Assembly: GCF_031458135.1 (NCBI RefSeq)
Contig: NZ_JAVDXW010000001.1
Location: forward strand, 4,278,001-4,342,000
DNA: 64,000 nucleotides
Direction of reading: 5' to 3'
From: Haloactinomyces albus
GTDB taxonomy: Bacteria; Actinomycetota; Actinomycetes; Mycobacteriales; Pseudonocardiaceae
In this document: one piece after another, positions 34,763 to 43,612 of the stretch
How positions within the stretch are numbered: the stretch's first letter is position 1
Layout: every line of letters starts with the position of its first letter
The notes under the pieces: model-generated
What the model was told of the DNA's origin: nothing
What the model saw: only the letters and a program-made list of their open reading frames with translations
Databases searched by the model: none
Position numbers and translations under genes: made by a program

Positions 34763-35962
34763 ATGCGGAGGGTCACCGGGGTTATCCTGGTTGGTCTCTT
34801 GTCTGCGGCATGTACTAGCGGGCAGGGTGGCTCTGCCACGGCAACACTTCGATTCCAGGAGCTCTACGCCCCGGGCAACGCTTTCGCCGATGCGACCAAG
34901 GCGTACGGAGACGCGGTTACCGAGGCGACCGATGGCCGAGTGAAGTTCGAGTATCATTGGTCCAACAGCGTCGTGGACTCCGACCAGGTTGCCGGTGCGA
35001 TGCGGGACGGCCTACTGGACATGGCTCGGCTGCAGCCACCGGCCAGCCCGGAAAAATTCCCGATCACCAACTGGCTCGCATCGGCTGCCCACCAAAGCAC
35101 CAGGGCATTCCCAGCAGGGCTCCTTCAACAGATCGGTGCCCATCTGGAGTTTGCATTGAACTCCCGGGTCCTGGAGGAGGAACTGAAAGAGCTCGGGATC
35201 CGGTATGTGGCACCACTGGCGCTGGTGCAGCAGTACGACCTGTTCTGCCGAAACTCCATCACGTCCTTGCAGGATTTGCAGGGAACCCCGATCCGGGTCG
35301 CGGGAGAAACCTGGGTCAAGGAAGCGGAGAACCTCGGTGCGCAGCCGGTTACTCTGCCTGCTGCAGAGATCTACGAGGGTTACCAACGCGGTGTCGTCGA
35401 TTGCGTGATGACCTATCCGACCCACTATATCGATTCGGGACTGTGGGAACTCGGCGGACACTACGTTCCGGTGAGCTTGACGGGCTGGAATCAGGATGCC
35501 ATCGCCATCAGTCGATCCACCTGGAAGGAGCTGTCCGCGGAGGAACGCCGGGAATTGCTGAGCAATGTCCGCGTCTGGATCGAGACTTTCGTCCAGCAGC
35601 AATTGGACAAGTACTGGCGGTTCGCGGCAAAGGCTCCGCAGCACGGAGTCGAAATGCTCGAACCCAGTCCCGAGATCCAGGCGAAGGTCGACAAGCACCA
35701 CGAGCGCGTACGCGAAAGCATGATCGAGAGCGCGCCCGAAGGTGTGCAGAACCCGGCTGCGCTCCTTGATCGTTACGAGCAGCTTCACGGAAAATGGCTC
35801 GGGATCATTCAGGAGCTCGGATTCAATACCGATGGTACGGGCCTTCGTGACTGGATGGAAAGCCTCGGCAGCGGCTCGCAGCCACCGGAGATCAATCTCG
35901 ACCCCTGGTTGGATCGGGTTATGCAGGAGGCGTACGCGCCGCTGTTGTCGGAAATCAAATGA
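34763..35962 (+). CDS. dctP: TRAP transporter substrate-binding lipoprotein (DctP family)
   Basis: The 399-aa protein starts with a lipoprotein signal MRRVTGVILVGLLSAAC, with the lipidated Cys17, so it is tethered outside the membrane. The rest is a DctP/TAXI-like solute receptor: an early F-x-E-L-Y-A-P-G-N segment, GTPIRVAGETWVKEAENLGAQPV with the arginine that usually binds a carboxylate, and LPAAEIYEGYQRGVVDCVMTYPTHY. It captures an organic acid for the DctQM permease. In-frame ATG 34670 is possible, but 34763 gives the proper signal peptide. dctQ follows after 48 bp. Confidence 0.9.
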   Translation: MRRVTGVILVGLLSAACTSGQGGSATATLRFQELYAPGNAFADATKAYGDAVTEATDGRVKFEYHWSNSVVDSDQVAGAMRDGLLDMARLQPPASPEKFPITNWLASAAHQSTRAFPAGLLQQIGAHLEFALNSRVLEEELKELGIRYVAPLALVQQYDLFCRNSITSLQDLQGTPIRVAGETWVKEAENLGAQPVTLPAAEIYEGYQRGVVDCVMTYPTHYIDSGLWELGGHYVPVSLTGWNQDAIAISRSTWKELSAEERRELLSNVRVWIETFVQQQLDKYWRFAAKAPQHGVEMLEPSPEIQAKVDKHHERVRESMIESAPEGVQNPAALLDRYEQLHGKWLGIIQELGFNTDGTGLRDWMESLGSGSQPPEINLDPWLDRVMQEAYAPLLSEIK

Positions 35963-36010
35963 CGGGTTTCCCGCCATAAATCCGGGTCCTCTGCGTGGAA
36001 GGAGTCGAGT

Positions 36011-36556
36011 ATGGAGTCGACGGGCACGGTTCGTGCTGCCGGTCATCGGCAAGTAACAGTCATCGGCCGATACCTGTCACGAGGGTTCTGGGGATTCGTC
36101 ACGGTACTGGCGGGGACAGCGGTAATCTTGCTTCTGCTGACGGTGGTCCTCAATGTGGCACTGAGGTACTTGGCCGGTGCCGGTATCCAGGCAGCGAATG
36201 CCATGGTCACAAACTGGTGGATGGCGCCGATAGCGATCCTCGGCCTGGCCATGGCGCAGCGGGAGGGCAGTCAGATCCGGGTGGATTTCGTGATCGATTC
36301 CCTGCCGCCGGCGATGAAGCGGTTGATCGAGCCAGTCGTGTTGGCTGTCGTCGCCGGATTCGGTCTCCTGCTTGCCTACATGGGGCTGCAGGAAGCGCTC
36401 GTGCAGATGGAACTCGGAGAGTACACAACGGTTGGCAGTCTTCCGATTTGGCCTGTTCGCTTCGCTGTTCCGCTCGGATTCTTCGCACTTGCGGTCGCAG
36501 CCGTCACGAGAGCTCTGCGACTCTGTCAATGCCGAAGGAGCATCTCGGATGAGTGA
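36011..36556 (+). CDS. dctQ: TRAP transporter small permease (DctQ family)
   Basis: The 181-aa membrane protein has four hydrophobic segments (about residues 24-46, 66-82, 104-125, 145-165) and the family feature A-M-A-Q-R-E-G-S-Q-I-R-V-D between the second and third. It forms the permease with DctM. ATG 36011 follows GGAAGGAGT. It overlaps dctM by 8 bp. Confidence 0.9.
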   Translation: MESTGTVRAAGHRQVTVIGRYLSRGFWGFVTVLAGTAVILLLLTVVLNVALRYLAGAGIQAANAMVTNWWMAPIAILGLAMAQREGSQIRVDFVIDSLPPAMKRLIEPVVLAVVAGFGLLLAYMGLQEALVQMELGEYTTVGSLPIWPVRFAVPLGFFALAVAAVTRALRLCQCRRSISDE

Positions 36557-38033
36557 CACCATTACGGAGTTCGGGTCGGGTACGGGACATCAGCAGGAGT
36601 CACAGCAGGACGGCACTGCGTCGGCCGGCATGCGACGTTTCAGTTCTGCGGTTGTGTTGCTGTCACCTATCGTGATTGTCGGCGGTGTCGTTGCCATGTT
36701 TGGTGACGTCGCCGGTGAGGTGCAGGGCATTGCAGCCATTGTCCTGATGTTCTGGCTGTTGCTCCTGCGTGTTCCGGTTGGGATCGCATTGGGGATCACG
36801 GGAGTTCTCGGCCTCTGGGGAATGGGAAGTCTCTCCGGTGCCGTCAATACCCTGCAGAATTCTCCGTGGACGACATCCGCTAGTTGGGCTCTCAGCGTCA
36901 TCCCGATGTTTGTGCTCATGGGCATGTTGCTTGAGCGAAGCGGTGTGGCACGGGACATCTTTCAGGCCGTCCGCGCGCTTCTGGGGCGGTTTCCCGGTGG
37001 CTTGGCGATCAGTACGAATTTCGCCGGTGCCGCCATGGGCGCGGCGAGCGGTTCCACGCTCGGCATCACGTATACGGTCGGTAGAATCGCTATTCCCGAG
37101 ATGGTCCGCAATGGATATGATCGTCGCTTTTCGGCTGCTGCCGTACTGACGGCGGGTACCGGTGGGCAGCTCATTCCGCCGAGCATCCTGCTCGTCGTCT
37201 ACGCCGGAATTGCTCAAGTGCCTGTCGGGCAGCAGCTGATTGCCGGTTTTGTACCCGGTATCGCGGTGCACGCGGTCTACGCGCTGATGATGGTGGCAAT
37301 TGTTCTCATGCGGCCACGGATCGCCCCCACATCGGGGGAGGCACGACTGCGCGGCCTGGAACGACTCCGTAAGGGGGTGGGGATCTGGCCGGTCCTGCTG
37401 CTCATCGTCGTCGTTCTCGGGGGGCTGTATCAAGGTGTCTTCACGTCCACCGAGGCCGGCGCGTACGGTGTGCTCGCCGCGATGTTCGTCGTACTCGTAT
37501 TACGAGGGCCATCGGTACTGGTCAAATCCGTCCTGCCTGCGACGAGAGATACCGCCGTTGCGGTCGGTGCGGTTTTCCTGATCCTCATCGGTGGTGCGAT
37601 GTTCGGGCGTTTCATGGCCTTGAGCGGGTTGCCTCGTGGCTTCGCCGAGTGGTTGGAAAGCGCGAACGCGGGTCCTGTCCATTTCATGCTCCTGGTACTG
37701 GTGATGTATCTGGCTCTGGGAATGTTCATGGATCCCATGGCCATGATGCTGATCACGGTCCCTATCCTGTTGCCGGTGGCAACCGCTGTCGGGATCGATC
37801 CGATTGTGTTCGGCGTGTTCGTCGTCCTTCTCGGTGAACTTGCCGTGCTCACTCCACCGGTCGGCATCCTTGTCTTCGCGGTGCACCGCATTGCGCGGGA
37901 CAGCGGAGTCAACCTGAGCCTGAGTGAAGCATTCCGGGGAGTTTCGTGGTTCTACCCCGTTACGTTGTTGGTTGCTCTCGCGATGGTGCTATATCCCGAG
38001 TTCGTGCTGTGGCTTCCCGGACTCATGGATTAA
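36549..38033 (+). CDS. dctM: TRAP transporter large permease (DctM family)
   Basis: The 494-aa protein has about 12 membrane segments. Family marks are RVPVGIALGITGVLG, SVIPMFVLMGMLLERSG, GGLAISTNFAGAAMGAASGST, TAGTGGQLIPPSILLVVYAG and the C-terminal E-L-A-V-L-T-P-P-V-G. It drives sodium- or proton-coupled uptake of the acid delivered by DctP. Its codons use more A/T at third positions than the steroid genes, which may mark separate ancestry. A perfect hairpin follows at 38101. Confidence 0.92.
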   Translation: MSDTITEFGSGTGHQQESQQDGTASAGMRRFSSAVVLLSPIVIVGGVVAMFGDVAGEVQGIAAIVLMFWLLLLRVPVGIALGITGVLGLWGMGSLSGAVNTLQNSPWTTSASWALSVIPMFVLMGMLLERSGVARDIFQAVRALLGRFPGGLAISTNFAGAAMGAASGSTLGITYTVGRIAIPEMVRNGYDRRFSAAAVLTAGTGGQLIPPSILLVVYAGIAQVPVGQQLIAGFVPGIAVHAVYALMMVAIVLMRPRIAPTSGEARLRGLERLRKGVGIWPVLLLIVVVLGGLYQGVFTSTEAGAYGVLAAMFVVLVLRGPSVLVKSVLPATRDTAVAVGAVFLILIGGAMFGRFMALSGLPRGFAEWLESANAGPVHFMLLVLVMYLALGMFMDPMAMMLITVPILLPVATAVGIDPIVFGVFVVLLGELAVLTPPVGILVFAVHRIARDSGVNLSLSEAFRGVSWFYPVTLLVALAMVLYPEFVLWLPGLMD

Positions 38034-38100
38034 GCAGTTGATCCGGGACGGAGTGCTTGCCGAAGTTCGGGCACATTGCCGCGGTGTGGGCATTCGAATC

Positions 38101-38134
38101 GGGGAACGCACCGAGCACGCTCGGTGCGTTCCCC
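38101..38134. terminator. Perfect 15-bp hairpin after dctM
   Basis: Arms GGGGAACGCACCGAG/CTCGGTGCGTTCCCC with loop CACG lie between the convergent dctM and SDR genes (68 and 33 bp from their stops). It should terminate both operons. Confidence 0.8.
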
Positions 38135-38166
38135 GCTGGTCCTGATGCTTGCACTCGATACGGCGC

Positions 38167-38934
38167 TCAGCTGTCGGCCGCTATACCTTGTGCCAGCCAG
38201 CCACCGTCGATCGGCACAACGACTCCCGTGATGTAACTCGACAGTGGTGTACCGAGGAAATACGCCAGCTCGGCGACTTCCTCGGGTTTTCCGAACCGGT
38301 TCATCGGTATGCGGTTCAGGAAGCTGTCCGAGTTGATGACGCCTCGGCGAATCGCCTTCGACGACAGTGGTGTCTCGATCGATCCCGGGGCAATACCATT
38401 CACTCGCACTCCGTCCGGTGCCCACTCGGATGCGAGGCTTCGGACCAGTCCGGCCACGCCGGCCTTGGCCGCACCATACGCCGCGCGCCCCGGAAAGCCG
38501 ACATGACCGTTGATGGAGGACAGAACGATGATCGATCCGCCGTTCGACATCGCCGATGCGGCTTGTCGCGCACCCACGAAACACCCCGTCAAATGTACGT
38601 CCAGCATCTTTCGCCATGATTCGAGCGAGTAGTCGAAGCTGGGGCCGGACTCATGGTGACCGGCATTGCCGATGAAGGCACGCAGGCCGCCCGGCACGGC
38701 TGCTGCGCGTGCGCATGCTGCGGTCACCGCAGACTCGTCGACCACATCCGCCTCGACTGCAGTGTGCGATCCGGGACCTGGCCAGGAGCGTGCTGAACGC
38801 TCGATCGCTTCCGCGTCACGATCGAGCCCGAAGACCGTGAAACCGCTGCGAGCGAATCGCTCGGCGATGGCGGCACCAATTCCCCGTGCAGCTCCGGTGA
38901 CCATGATGGACCCGGAAGTGCTCGTGTCAGCCAT
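38167..38934 (-). CDS. Short-chain dehydrogenase/reductase (last gene of P450 operon)
   Basis: The 255-aa classical SDR has TGAARGIGAAIAERF, GNAGH, a serine in VLSSING, YGAAK and the C-terminal end YITGVVVPIDGGW. The aspartate after the Rossmann core (FGLDRDAE) suggests NAD rather than NADP. It begins 12 bp after the SnoaL-like gene. It probably oxidises the alcohol made by the P450; this is inferred from the operon. Confidence 0.87.
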   Translation of the reverse strand: MADTSTSGSIMVTGAARGIGAAIAERFARSGFTVFGLDRDAEAIERSARSWPGPGSHTAVEADVVDESAVTAACARAAAVPGGLRAFIGNAGHHESGPSFDYSLESWRKMLDVHLTGCFVGARQAASAMSNGGSIIVLSSINGHVGFPGRAAYGAAKAGVAGLVRSLASEWAPDGVRVNGIAPGSIETPLSSKAIRRGVINSDSFLNRIPMNRFGKPEEVAELAYFLGTPLSSYITGVVVPIDGGWLAQGIAADS

Positions 38935-38946
38935 TGGCCGGCTCCT

Positions 38947-39378
38947 TCATGTCGATGTCAGATGTATGCTGCGCTGTACGTCTATCTGCTTTCGAGCGAT
39001 TAGCCATTGACCTCCGATCAGCTGTACGATGTCGCTGTACTCGCCGAACACGATCCATTGCGCGCTCGTCGACTCCATGGCCGCCTCGAAATACGCGGTC
39101 ACATACGCGCGGTCACCTGCGAGCTCGATGTCCACGTTCGTGATTAGATGTTTGCTCCACCGTATCTCCGAATCGAAGACGCCGCGATAGAACTTCAGAA
39201 AAGATTCGCTGCCCACGCGCACGCCGTCCACACGTTCCAGTTCGACATCGTCGGTAATCAGGCGCTGCAGGTCGGTCAGGTCATGAGTATCCACCGCACG
39301 GGCATATGCATGTAGGGTGTCCTGTGCTTGCTGGCGATGCAACAACATTTCAAGCGCTGCAGCATTCTCGATCGTCAT
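38947..39378 (-). CDS. SnoaL/NTF2-like small protein
   Basis: The 143-aa protein has the NTF2-like pattern: helix with LLHRQQAQDTLHAYARAVDTHDLTDLQRLIT-D-D-V, then the F-L-K-F-Y-R-G loop and T-N-V-D-I-E-L-A-G-D-R-A-Y-V-T-A-Y-F strands. Such proteins act as small lyases, isomerases or dehydratases (scytalone dehydratase, ketosteroid isomerase, limonene-epoxide hydrolase folds). Catalytic residues cannot be assigned from here. It is the fifth gene of the P450 operon. Confidence 0.82.
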   Translation of the reverse strand: MTIENAAALEMLLHRQQAQDTLHAYARAVDTHDLTDLQRLITDDVELERVDGVRVGSESFLKFYRGVFDSEIRWSKHLITNVDIELAGDRAYVTAYFEAAMESTSAQWIVFGEYSDIVQLIGGQWLIARKQIDVQRSIHLTST

Positions 39379-39387
39379 GGTTCTCGA

Positions 39388-39579
39388 TCACTCCTCCGGC
39401 TCCGGTGCCGATCTGCGTGGAATTCCGCTGCGAGGTGAAATTCCGGGCATGGCGGGAAGAAGTACACTGTCGAATTTGTGGTGGCCAAGCGGGCCGGCGC
39501 TGCGTTCGAGAATCTGCAGTGCCGGCCACGGTAGTAGATTGAGCATCTTTGATTTTATTCCCTCGAAGACATCGCTCAT
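39388..39579 (-). CDS. 63-aa hypothetical protein in the P450 operon
   Basis: ATG 39579 overlaps the MFS stop by 4 bp (ATGA), and the frame ends 9 bp before the SnoaL-like start. It reads MSDVFEGIKSKMLNLLPWPA, then LQILERSAGPLGHH and a proline/arginine-rich tail. The overlap at one end and tight spacing at the other argue for a real gene. It is not a family I know; the first 25 residues could form an amphipathic helix. Confidence 0.5.
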   Translation of the reverse strand: MSDVFEGIKSKMLNLLPWPALQILERSAGPLGHHKFDSVLLPAMPGISPRSGIPRRSAPEPEE

Positions 39580-40838
39580 CCGCCGGCCGTATCGATACCG
39601 GGGAGCGGTGGCGTGTGCGGGAGGACGTCGTTGACCGTCCGCCCTGGTCGGAATACCGGAAGCATCGCCAGGCATGCAACGCTGAGCATCAGCAGGATGC
39701 CGTATCCTGCAGTAAACCCACCGGTCAGATCGCGCATTGAACCGAGTAGCAGTGGGCCCGCGGCACCGGCAAGAAATGACACGGACAGAACCATGGCGCC
39801 CAGGCGGCCGGCTTCGGATTGGGTGCTCGTCGCATCCTGGATCAGAATCAGGGCCAGGGAGGACGCGCCACCGACACCGGTTCCGAACAGCATGACCGCC
39901 GGGAGTGCGAGCGTGGTGGGGGCCAGCACCATGAGCGAGAGTCCTGTGCCGGTACTGACCACGGTGAGCGCCAGCAGTGGGCGCCGGTCTCGTGTGAAGT
40001 CGGTCAGCAGCGGCAGGCTCAGCATCGCGCCGAGCTGGATGATCTGGAAGAGAGCGAAAAGACCGGCAGCATGCTGTGGCGAGAAGCCATGGTGGACGAA
40101 CGTCGGAGCGATCCAAGCTACTCCACTGAAGCCGATCAGCATGTTCAGAGTGGTGAACGTGGTGATCCGGCGTGCTGTGGGGCTGTGCCAGGGGAGTCGC
40201 CCACGCGCCACCCCCTGAAGCACCGGATCCCGTGGCGCAGCGGCGGACAGCCGCGGAAGCAAGGCCGACCAGCAAATGGTGGTGATGCCTGCGGCCAAGC
40301 CCCACAGGGCCAGGGCGGGACGCCAGCCTCCGAGCAGGTCCGCGGTGGGACCGGCGATCCACGCTGCGATGGCCACGCCCCCTGCCATCGCCATCGAGTA
40401 GACGCCCGTTGCGGCTCCCGGAATACGGGGTAGGTGGTGGAAGATGAGCCCGGGCATCAGTGAGGAGATCCCGCCCATCCCGATGCCCGCCAAAGCGGTC
40501 GAGAAGAGCAGGGTCTCGATCGAGCCGACCCAGAAACGCATGAGACTGCTGACCGCGAGCACGCCGAGCAGTATCGCCGCAGTGCCTTCCGCACCGATCC
40601 GTGCGGCAACGAGCTGCGAGACCGGGGCGAACAGCCCCATGCACAGGATCGGTACCGAGGTCAACAGCGCTGCGGTGCTCGCCGAGAGCACGAGGTCCTC
40701 GCCGATGGAGTCGAGCAGTGGCGGAATGGCTCCCAACGTCGCTCGTAGATTGAATCCGATCGCTGCAACGATGGACACGAGCAGCCATGCCGGGAGCCGA
40801 ATGTGCGCCCCGGCCTGTGCAGGCGGCATTGGATTCAT
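39576..40838 (-). CDS. MFS transporter, CynX/NimT-like
   Basis: The 420-aa protein has about 12 membrane segments. The start (AWLLVSIVAAIGFNLRATLGAIPPLLDSI), the P-G-L-I-F-H-H-L-P-R loop and the Y-S-M-A-M-A-G-G-V-A stretch are those of the CynX/NimT subgroup of the major facilitator superfamily. It would import a small anion or export a product. It lies 10 bp after the ferredoxin reductase gene. Confidence 0.88.
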   Translation of the reverse strand: MNPMPPAQAGAHIRLPAWLLVSIVAAIGFNLRATLGAIPPLLDSIGEDLVLSASTAALLTSVPILCMGLFAPVSQLVAARIGAEGTAAILLGVLAVSSLMRFWVGSIETLLFSTALAGIGMGGISSLMPGLIFHHLPRIPGAATGVYSMAMAGGVAIAAWIAGPTADLLGGWRPALALWGLAAGITTICWSALLPRLSAAAPRDPVLQGVARGRLPWHSPTARRITTFTTLNMLIGFSGVAWIAPTFVHHGFSPQHAAGLFALFQIIQLGAMLSLPLLTDFTRDRRPLLALTVVSTGTGLSLMVLAPTTLALPAVMLFGTGVGGASSLALILIQDATSTQSEAGRLGAMVLSVSFLAGAAGPLLLGSMRDLTGGFTAGYGILLMLSVACLAMLPVFRPGRTVNDVLPHTPPLPGIDTAGG

Positions 40839-40848
40839 CGGGACCGTG

Positions 40849-42009
40849 TCACCGAATGATGGTCGAATCGATGGGGATTCCGTCCGGAACCGTCCCGGCG
40901 TCGATGGCCTTTCGTGCCTCGATCATCCGCCTTGGCTGGTCGATGCTGAGATGCGCGGTGAGCTTGCCGTCGGTGTCGAGCCAGGCGGCTGCCCATTTCT
41001 CGGTGTCGTCGCCGCGAACGAGGACGGTGTCCGTGGGCGTGTGGTGGCCGACGTACTGGAGCTTGTGGCCGAACTGATCGCTCCAGAAGTAGGGAACGGG
41101 GTCGTGTACGGGCAATTCCTCCGATGGACCGGCAAGAACCGTTCCCGCGACGGTCTCCGCTGCAGCGCGTGCATCATCCCAGTGCTCGACGCGCAGGCGT
41201 GCGTTCCAGCGCGGTGACCACCGGGCCGCGACATCTCCGAGAGCATGGACGCCGGGCTGTGATGTCCGCAGGTGCTCGTCGACGAGCACGCCGCGCTCCA
41301 GGGCCACTCCCGACCCCTCGAGCCAGGAGCTCTCCGGACGCACGCCGATTCCGGTGACGACCACATCCGCGTCCAGGTGCTCACCACCGAGCAGATGCAC
41401 TCCGTGCTCGGTGATCTCTTCCACCTCGACGCCCAGACGTAGATCCACCTCGGACCACCATGGCCGGAGCAATTCGGCGATCTCCGAACCGAGCGCGAGC
41501 TCGAACGGGGCGCGCCCTTGTTCCACGCAGGTCACCGAGCAGCCCTGCTTCAACGCTGCGGTGGCGATTTCGGCACTGATCCAGCTGGCCCCGGCCAGCA
41601 CCACGCGTCGGCCGGGCCGGAGTTCCGCCCGGAGTGCGGCAGCATCCTCGCAGGTCCGCACCGTGAACTGGCGCCCAGATCCGGGGAGTCGTGCGGGGAA
41701 GGCTCCGGTCGCAATGACGAGTGCGTCATAGGCCAACTCGCCGCCGGTGGTCTGCACGATCCGTGCCTGCGGATCCAGGCCGGTGGCGCTCGTGCCGAGT
41801 CGCACATCCACCGACAGAGCATCGAAGTCGGTGCGCAAAGTCGTGTCGTGTTCCCCGGCCAGTACGGCCTTGGTCAGCGGGGGGCGGTCGTAGGGCGCAT
41901 ACCGCTCGGAGCCGAGCATGATCAGCTCACCCGCATACCCCTTCGAGCGCAATTGCTCGCACGTCCTTGTCGCGGCCAGCCCACCGCCTGCGATGACGAT
42001 CCGGTCCAT
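40849..42009 (-). CDS. NAD(P)H:ferredoxin reductase (FAD; P450 electron transfer)
   Basis: The 386-aa pyridine nucleotide-disulphide oxidoreductase-type flavoprotein has an N-terminal FAD motif (IVIAGGGLAATRTCEQLR), PYDRPPLTK, the T-G-A motif (LVIATGAFPARLPG), an NAD-binding G-A-S-W-I-S-A-E core and the second FAD motif GVHALGDVA. The C-terminal domain ends as in the rhodocoxin/putidaredoxin reductase family. It should pass electrons from NAD(P)H to the ferredoxin at 43394 for the P450. It lies 36 bp after the P450 gene. Confidence 0.9.
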   Translation of the reverse strand: MDRIVIAGGGLAATRTCEQLRSKGYAGELIMLGSERYAPYDRPPLTKAVLAGEHDTTLRTDFDALSVDVRLGTSATGLDPQARIVQTTGGELAYDALVIATGAFPARLPGSGRQFTVRTCEDAAALRAELRPGRRVVLAGASWISAEIATAALKQGCSVTCVEQGRAPFELALGSEIAELLRPWWSEVDLRLGVEVEEITEHGVHLLGGEHLDADVVVTGIGVRPESSWLEGSGVALERGVLVDEHLRTSQPGVHALGDVAARWSPRWNARLRVEHWDDARAAAETVAGTVLAGPSEELPVHDPVPYFWSDQFGHKLQYVGHHTPTDTVLVRGDDTEKWAAAWLDTDGKLTAHLSIDQPRRMIEARKAIDAGTVPDGIPIDSTIIR

Positions 42010-42045
42010 CGGATGCCTTACCTCCCTCGGTGGTTCAGCGATGGT

Positions 42046-43290
42046 TCAGCGGTGCTGCGAATCGGACAACAGGCGCTTTCCGGGAGTGAACCGTGCCGGG
42101 ATGCGGACGTAACCCATGTTGGTGCCCTGGTGCGGATAGCGTTGCAACGCATCGAAGTCCACGGTGTAGTCGGGCATGCGGGTCAGCACCGAGGACAGCA
42201 GTGTCTTGGCCATCAGCCTGCCGAGATGGGAGCCGGCACAGCGGTGGATGCCGACCCCGAACGCCGTGTGCCGGTTCGGCCACCGGTCGATGTCGATGTC
42301 GTCGGGATTGTCGAACTGTCCCTCGTCGCGATTGGCCGAGGACCACGACAACAGCACCCGGTCGCCTTCCTGCATCGGGCAACCCCGGAACTCGGTGTCC
42401 TCGGTGACCGTCCTGGCCAGTGCCTGCGTCGGTGAGAAGTAGCGCAGGAACTCCTCCACGGCCCGGTCGAGCAGGCTCGGGTCGTCGATCAGACGCCGGC
42501 GCACATCGGTGTGCCGGGCGAGCCACACCAGGGTCTGGCTCACCAGCGACGCCGTCGTGCCGACCCCGCCTGCGATCAGCAGTTCGACGATGGAGAACAC
42601 CTCGTCGTCGGTGATCGACCGCTCGTCGACCTCCTGGGCGACCAGGTAGCTGATGACGTCGTCCTGCGGATCTGCTCGCCGGGCGGCGATCGTCTGCCAC
42701 ATCTGTTCGGACAGGTAAGGGAGGTCGACCTGGGTGGCCTGGGTGTACTCCTCGCTGCCCGGCACCGCGGCCAGCACCGCATGATGGGCCCTGGAGTAGC
42801 GCTTCCAGTCCTCGATCGGAAGTCCCAGCCAATCGATGGTGACCAGCGCGGGCACGCCGATGACGGAGGTGAGGTCGCACTCGCCGCTTTCGATGACGCT
42901 GTCGATGAACGCCGTGACGTGATGCTCCACCATCCCCCGCATCTGCTCGACCGCGGCAGGCGATGTTATGCGATTGACAATCTTGCGGTACTTCCGAAAG
43001 TTCGGCGGATCGACTTCGATGGGGATGTGGTAGTGCATCGGTGTTTTGGGGATGACCACGGACAGGCCCTCCCCGCCGGAGGAGTTGCGTTCCGAGGAGA
43101 ACACGTCGTCGTTGCGGGCGGCTTCGAACACGCTCTCGTAGTCGGCCAGGACCCAGTATCCGCCGTGAGCTTCGGTCCAGCCCAACCCGTGGCTCTTTCG
43201 CAGGGCGCGGTACGAGGCGACGGGATCCTCCGAGTGCTCTTGCGAGTTGTGGTCGAAGTGGATCACGGGGCAGCGCTGCTCGCCGGTCAT
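42046..43290 (-). CDS. Cytochrome P450
   Basis: The 414-aa soluble bacterial P450 has the I-helix oxygen-activation segment AGGVGTTAS (about residue 245), E-F-L-R-Y as the ExxR motif, and the heme loop FGVGIHRCAGSHLGR with the heme ligand Cys351. The IEVDPPNFRKYRKIV segment is like class I P450s that act on terpenoids and other small acids (CYP101/CYP111-like), but no subfamily can be assigned. It heads a six-gene operon and is divergent from its probable ferredoxin, with motif C between them. Confidence 0.93.
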   Translation of the reverse strand: MTGEQRCPVIHFDHNSQEHSEDPVASYRALRKSHGLGWTEAHGGYWVLADYESVFEAARNDDVFSSERNSSGGEGLSVVIPKTPMHYHIPIEVDPPNFRKYRKIVNRITSPAAVEQMRGMVEHHVTAFIDSVIESGECDLTSVIGVPALVTIDWLGLPIEDWKRYSRAHHAVLAAVPGSEEYTQATQVDLPYLSEQMWQTIAARRADPQDDVISYLVAQEVDERSITDDEVFSIVELLIAGGVGTTASLVSQTLVWLARHTDVRRRLIDDPSLLDRAVEEFLRYFSPTQALARTVTEDTEFRGCPMQEGDRVLLSWSSANRDEGQFDNPDDIDIDRWPNRHTAFGVGIHRCAGSHLGRLMAKTLLSSVLTRMPDYTVDFDALQRYPHQGTNMGYVRIPARFTPGKRLLSDSQHR

Positions 43291-43324
43291 GCGTCCGGTG
43301 TCCTTCCGTCGCGGTTGCTGTTCA

Positions 43325-43338
43325 AGTGATAATGGTTA
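43325..43338 (+). promoter_or_regulatory. Motif C copy 2, P450/ferredoxin promoter
   Basis: AGTGATAATGGTTA followed by TACTAG lies midway between the divergent P450 and ferredoxin starts (35 and 56 bp). The position suits direct blockage of both promoters. Confidence 0.6.
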
Positions 43339-43393
43339 TACTAGATATCGCTGTTGTCAATGTCACGGGAAATGTTTCCGGCAAGGAGGAATC

Positions 43394-43585
43394 ATGCGTG
43401 TTCAGGTCGATGCCGGTCAGTGTCAGGGACATGGGCTGTGCCAGATGACCTCTCCCGAAGTGTTCGCCCTGCGGGACGAGGACGGACATGCCTACCCACT
43501 TCACGAGGAGGTCGGTTCGGACCTCGCCGAGGCGGCGCGCAGCGGCGCGGACGCCTGTCCCGAACGGGCGATCAGCGTCGAATGA
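43394..43585 (+). CDS. P450-type 3Fe-4S/4Fe-4S ferredoxin
   Basis: The 63-aa ferredoxin has C10-x2-H13-x2-C16 and a later Cys55-Pro, the pattern of single-cluster ferredoxins that serve actinobacterial P450s, in which the second cysteine position is a non-cysteine (here His). It starts after AAGGAGG and is divergent from the P450. It would accept electrons from the 40849 reductase. The next gene is convergent, 27 bp away. Confidence 0.9.
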   Translation: MRVQVDAGQCQGHGLCQMTSPEVFALRDEDGHAYPLHEEVGSDLAEAARSGADACPERAISVE

Positions 43586-43612
43586 CGCGCACGATGGGTG
43601 CTGTGTCGGCTC

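Noticed and set aside
34438-34818. A 126-codon plus-strand frame that overlaps the start of dctP
   Set aside because: It crosses motif C and the dctP signal peptide in another frame and shows no family signature.
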